A stretch of 64,000 bases of DNA from Promethearchaeota archaeon (GTDB taxonomy: Archaea > Asgardarchaeota > Thorarchaeia > Thorarchaeales > Thorarchaeaceae). The stretch is from NCBI GenBank assembly GCA_014728035.1, contig WJMJ01000046.1:124001-188000 (forward strand). Reading direction: 5' to 3'. Below are positions 61,191-64,000 of the stretch, one piece after another. Position numbers and translations under genes: made by a program. Each line of letters starts with the position of its first letter. Within the stretch, counting starts at the first letter, position 1. Under the pieces are notes generated by a model, which was given only the letters and a program-made list of their open reading frames with translations, had not been told where the DNA came from and did not search any database.

Positions 61191-61982
61191 TTATAGCTCG
61201 ATTATGGTACATTTTGTATCCTTACCGGATAATAGAGATTTTAATCTTCCAGGAACAAGCAAATTGAATATTATGGTTCTAGAATTCTTAGAAATATGAA
61301 CAAGTTCCTGAATCTTTCTAAGCATACCTCCAGTGACATCTTTAGATTTAGAAGGTCCAACCATTGATAGAACTTGCTCGAGATTGAATCTTTCGATTTT
61401 GGGAATGAATGTGGCGGAGGGGTTTTCTTTAGGATCTTCAATAAAAATACCATCAACATCAGTACCAACAAAAATTGAATCTATTGGCAACTTCTTTGTA
61501 ATCTCAGCAATTATTGTATCTCCACTAAGAATAGCACTTCCTTTCGAGAGGTCGTAACAGACATCTCCATGGATAAGAACGTTGCACCCGGATTCAAGGA
61601 TTTTCAAAATAATGTCTACTGGGAAGGAAAGAGGAACTCCATCTTGTAACATTACAAAATTGAAAGGAGAAACAACTACTGAAGGAATGCCGAGTGAATT
61701 AAAGATGGATTCAACATCTAAGGAGAGAATAGTCATATTATGACGAATAAGTGGAATTCCAGAAAGTAAAGTAGACTTGGAAGTACTGGAATCATTATAT
61801 CCAAATTTGTGAGCTGCTTGATGCCCATGAGCACCCCCACCAAGAACAAAAATCATAGGATTTGAAATATGAGTTATTTCAGTGGCAATCTGTCTAATAA
61901 TTTCACGATTTGATTTGGGCGGTGATTGATTCTTGTACGTAATAACAGACCCACCAAGTTTTACCATACTATAGGAATTCAT
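61191..61982 (-). CDS. Isopentenyl phosphate kinase
   Basis: Amino-acid-kinase fold enzyme of the archaeal alternative mevalonate pathway, making isopentenyl diphosphate from isopentenyl phosphate. It has MVKLGGSVIT, the diagnostic FVLGGGAHGHQAAHKFGY with the catalytic His, LIHGDVCYDLSKGSAILSGD and KSKDVTGGMLRKI. The start is either MNSYSM (61982) or the MVKLGG at 61967. No other mevalonate genes are in the window. It converges with the ATPase gene, three bases apart. Confidence 0.88.
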   Translation of the reverse strand: MNSYSMVKLGGSVITYKNQSPPKSNREIIRQIATEITHISNPMIFVLGGGAHGHQAAHKFGYNDSSTSKSTLLSGIPLIRHNMTILSLDVESIFNSLGIPSVVVSPFNFVMLQDGVPLSFPVDIILKILESGCNVLIHGDVCYDLSKGSAILSGDTIIAEITKKLPIDSIFVGTDVDGIFIEDPKENPSATFIPKIERFNLEQVLSMVGPSKSKDVTGGMLRKIQELVHISKNSRTIIFNLLVPGRLKSLLSGKDTKCTIIEL

Positions 61983-62133
61983 CGCAAACCAAGATTGCAA
62001 AACAGATAAAGGGCTATTAACCTATTTATGGAAGACATCTAAATCTGAATGGAAATATATCAGTCACAAGATAACCTTTTTATCCATATTTAGATTCACC
62101 TGAATGAACAGCCCAGCCAGAAGGGATTGCAAT

Positions 62134-62445
62134 ATGACACAGAGAGCCAGAATTCGTCTTTCAAGTACTAGTACAGAACATCTAGATGGAGTATGCAATC
62201 AAATCAAACGTATAACACGAAAAACAGGTGTACGTATGTCAGGACCAATCCCACTTCCTACTCGTAGAATGGTCATTCCTACAAGGAAAACACCATGTGG
62301 TGATGGATCACAATCCTGGGACAAATGGGAGATGCGAGTTCACAAAAGACTCATTGATATCGATGCAGACGAGCGTGCAATACGTCAGATTATGCGTGTA
62401 AGAATACCAGACTCTGTTTACATTGAAATTGAACTTACAGGATAA
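62134..62445 (+). CDS. rps10: Ribosomal protein uS10
   Basis: A 103-residue uS10. It has the sequence [39 protein letters not shown] followed by [26 protein letters not shown]. The ATG at 62134 ([11 protein letters not shown]) gives the family N-terminus. The 62104 ATG would add ten unrelated residues. The usual archaeal neighbour, elongation factor 1A, is not adjacent here. It is followed by glmS in the same direction with a 70-base gap. Confidence 0.93.
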   Translation: MTQRARIRLSSTSTEHLDGVCNQIKRITRKTGVRMSGPIPLPTRRMVIPTRKTPCGDGSQSWDKWEMRVHKRLIDIDADERAIRQIMRVRIPDSVYIEIELTG

Positions 62446-62515
62446 AAGAAAAAGCACAAACCATTTGTGCATAGAATCCTATTTCTTTCTGTAATATCAT
62501 GAGGAGTCATATCCT

Positions 62516-64000
62516 GTGTGTGGAATTATAGCAGTAATACAGAAGAAAGGACAAGTTGCCCCATTTCTTCATCAAGCATTGAAACGTCTAGAATATAGAG
62601 GATATGATTCTGTAGGAATCACAACTATCAGTGAAGATCAACTCTTCACAAAGAAAGACAAAGGAAAAATCGATGAGGTCCATAAGAAACTTAACTTAGA
62701 TAATTTACCAGGTAGTATAGGAATCGGACACACAAGATGGGCAACACATGGAATTCCTTCTTTATATAATTCACATCCACATTTTGATTGTTATGAAAAA
62801 ATAGCTGTGGTTCACAATGGAGTGATAGACAACTTTTTGGAGCTTAGAAAGAAGCTTCTGAAGAAAGGTCATACCTTTGGCTCTGAAACTGATACCGAAG
62901 TCATTCCCCATATGATAGAAGATGAGATGAAATCAGGGAGTTCCTTAAAAGAAGCAATCAAAAATGTAACTGAGCGAATAGAGGGAACATATGCAATAGT
63001 TGCTATGTCAATTCACGAACCAGACAAAATTATCTGTACGAGAAATGGAAATCCATTAGTAATAGGAAAAAAGGAAGGTACATCATATGTGTCATCTGAT
63101 ATTCCAGCATTTCTTCCAATGACGAACAGTATGATTCTACTGTTAGATGGTGAAATTGCTACATTGACAACTGACGATGTAAGAATTGAGAAGCTATCTG
63201 ATGGCAGTGTTATCGAAAGAGATACTATCAAGATTAGCTGGACAGCAAGTCAAGCCCAGAAAGGTGGATTTCCACACTTCATGCTGAAAGAAATCCATGA
63301 ACAACCAGACGCAATCAAACAAACACTACGAATTAGACCTGAAATGTTTGTAAAAGCAGCAAATACAATTCAAGAAGCAAATCGAGTGTATTTTCTTGCA
63401 ATGGGAACCTCGGGACATTCCGCAATGGCCGGAAGGTATATGTTTGCCTCATCCTCAGGAATTGTACCTTCATTTGAACTAGCAAGTGATTTTACAGATA
63501 TCATGTATGACTCTATTTCAGAAGATGATTGTATTATTGCCATTACTCAATCAGGTGAAACAACTGATACGATAACTTCAGTAAAATATGCAAAAGAACA
63601 TGGGGCAAAAATTATTGCTATAACAAATGTAGTTGGTAGTTCGATTACGAGAATTGCAGATCATACTATAATAACACAAGCGGGACCAGAAATAGGAGTA
63701 GCGGCAACAAAAACATTGATGGTGCAGTTGGCTGCACTGGCACAGTTATCAATTCATACTGGACAAATAACCGAGTTTCGAACAAATGAATTTCTTATGA
63801 GAATGAGAGAAAACTTAGAGGAAGTTCCAGATAAAATATCAAATATAATTGCTATCGAGGAAGAAAAAGCAAGAAGACTGGCAAGGATATACTATAACAA
63901 ACCCAGCTTTCTATTCTTGGGTCGGGGCATATCAATCTCAACTGCATTTGAAGGAGCATTAAAGCTAAAGGAGATATCTTATAATCATGCGGAAGGTTAT
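62516..64000 (+). CDS. glmS: Glucosamine-6-phosphate synthase GlmS, partial at right edge
   Basis: Converts fructose-6-phosphate and glutamine to glucosamine-6-phosphate. The N-terminal amidotransferase begins with a GTG followed by the Cys nucleophile (CGIIAVIQKKG). The start is supported by GAGGAG nine bases upstream. RWATHG and EYRGYDSVG are typical. The first sugar isomerase domain (MGTSGHSAMAGRYMF ... QSGETTDT) is also complete. 495 codons are present and the frame runs off the window. It supplies the substrate for the glmM-type enzyme at 10.8 kb. Confidence 0.92.
   Translation, partial: MCGIIAVIQKKGQVAPFLHQALKRLEYRGYDSVGITTISEDQLFTKKDKGKIDEVHKKLNLDNLPGSIGIGHTRWATHGIPSLYNSHPHFDCYEKIAVVHNGVIDNFLELRKKLLKKGHTFGSETDTEVIPHMIEDEMKSGSSLKEAIKNVTERIEGTYAIVAMSIHEPDKIICTRNGNPLVIGKKEGTSYVSSDIPAFLPMTNSMILLLDGEIATLTTDDVRIEKLSDGSVIERDTIKISWTASQAQKGGFPHFMLKEIHEQPDAIKQTLRIRPEMFVKAANTIQEANRVYFLAMGTSGHSAMAGRYMFASSSGIVPSFELASDFTDIMYDSISEDDCIIAITQSGETTDTITSVKYAKEHGAKIIAITNVVGSSITRIADHTIITQAGPEIGVAATKTLMVQLAALAQLSIHTGQITEFRTNEFLMRMRENLEEVPDKISNIIAIEEEKARRLARIYYNKPSFLFLGRGISISTAFEGALKLKEISYNHAEGY

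Noticed and set aside
1-64000. CRISPR array, insertion sequence or integrase
   Set aside because: I saw no regularly spaced direct repeats, transposase or recombinase frames; the only mobile element supported is the MCM intein.

Overview
The window is archaeal chromosome at roughly 38-40% G+C by eye. The information-processing genes are archaeal throughout: PolD small subunit, PriS, PCNA, two GINS subunits, MCM, RFC small and large subunits, two Orc1/Cdc6 proteins, TFB, TFS, Rpo11, Csl4, KEOPS, HerA/NurA, and intron-bearing tRNAs. PolD together with a likely Rpo8-like RNA polymerase subunit, a MglA-type small GTPase with a double roadblock partner, and large secreted Ig-like proteins suggests a TACK/Asgard-type archaeon, most plausibly Asgard. 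No rRNA or other marker in the window settles this, so the placement is inference.

Layout. 1-6.7 kb, minus strand: an HdrC fragment, two small unknown genes, then GINS15, PriS, PCNA, an OB-fold protein, TFS, an RNase III-like protein, Rpo11, Csl4 and a METTL5-like methyltransferase. 6.7-9.7 kb: a probable replication origin with facing ORB-like boxes next to orc1/cdc6, then PolD DP1. 9.8-15.6 kb: a PhoU-like protein, phosphoglucosamine mutase, tRNA-Ser and tRNA-Leu (both interrupted), TPR, eS1 and small zinc proteins. 15.6-21.2 kb: FAU-1 RNase, then Kae1, Bud32, uS15, a degenerate RecJ/Cdc45-like protein and Pcc1, plus an Sm protein. 21.2-28.8 kb: a DUF460 protein, HerA, NurA and CTP synthase. 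28.9-31.3 kb: a three-gene GTPase/roadblock module with one unrecognised protein. 31.4-38.3 kb: a SAMHD1-like HD protein with an XRE regulator, a GPN GTPase, TrmG10, UPF0201/UPF0200, ThpR, tRNA-Pro and a histone-deacetylase-family enzyme. 38.5-47.5 kb: MCM with an intein, GINS23, RFC small and large, TruA, a winged-helix regulator and a second Orc1/Cdc6. 47.6-61.2 kb, the most accessory-like part: tRNA-Gly, a lone KorA, two large secreted proteins, an Rpo8-like protein, TFB, a secretion ATPase with a pilin-like peptide, tRNA-Glu and a membrane-anchored HerA/VirB4-like ATPase. 61.2-64 kb: isopentenyl phosphate kinase, uS10 and the start of GlmS.

Together the window encodes most of a replisome: origin, two initiators, both GINS types, MCM, a Cdc45-like protein, the primase small subunit, PCNA, the clamp loader and PolD DP1. 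Four of the five tRNA genes carry introns, and in all four at least one intron is outside the canonical 37/38 site. The least understood parts are the GTPase/roadblock module (28.9-31.3 kb) and the envelope/secretion neighbourhood (49-61 kb).
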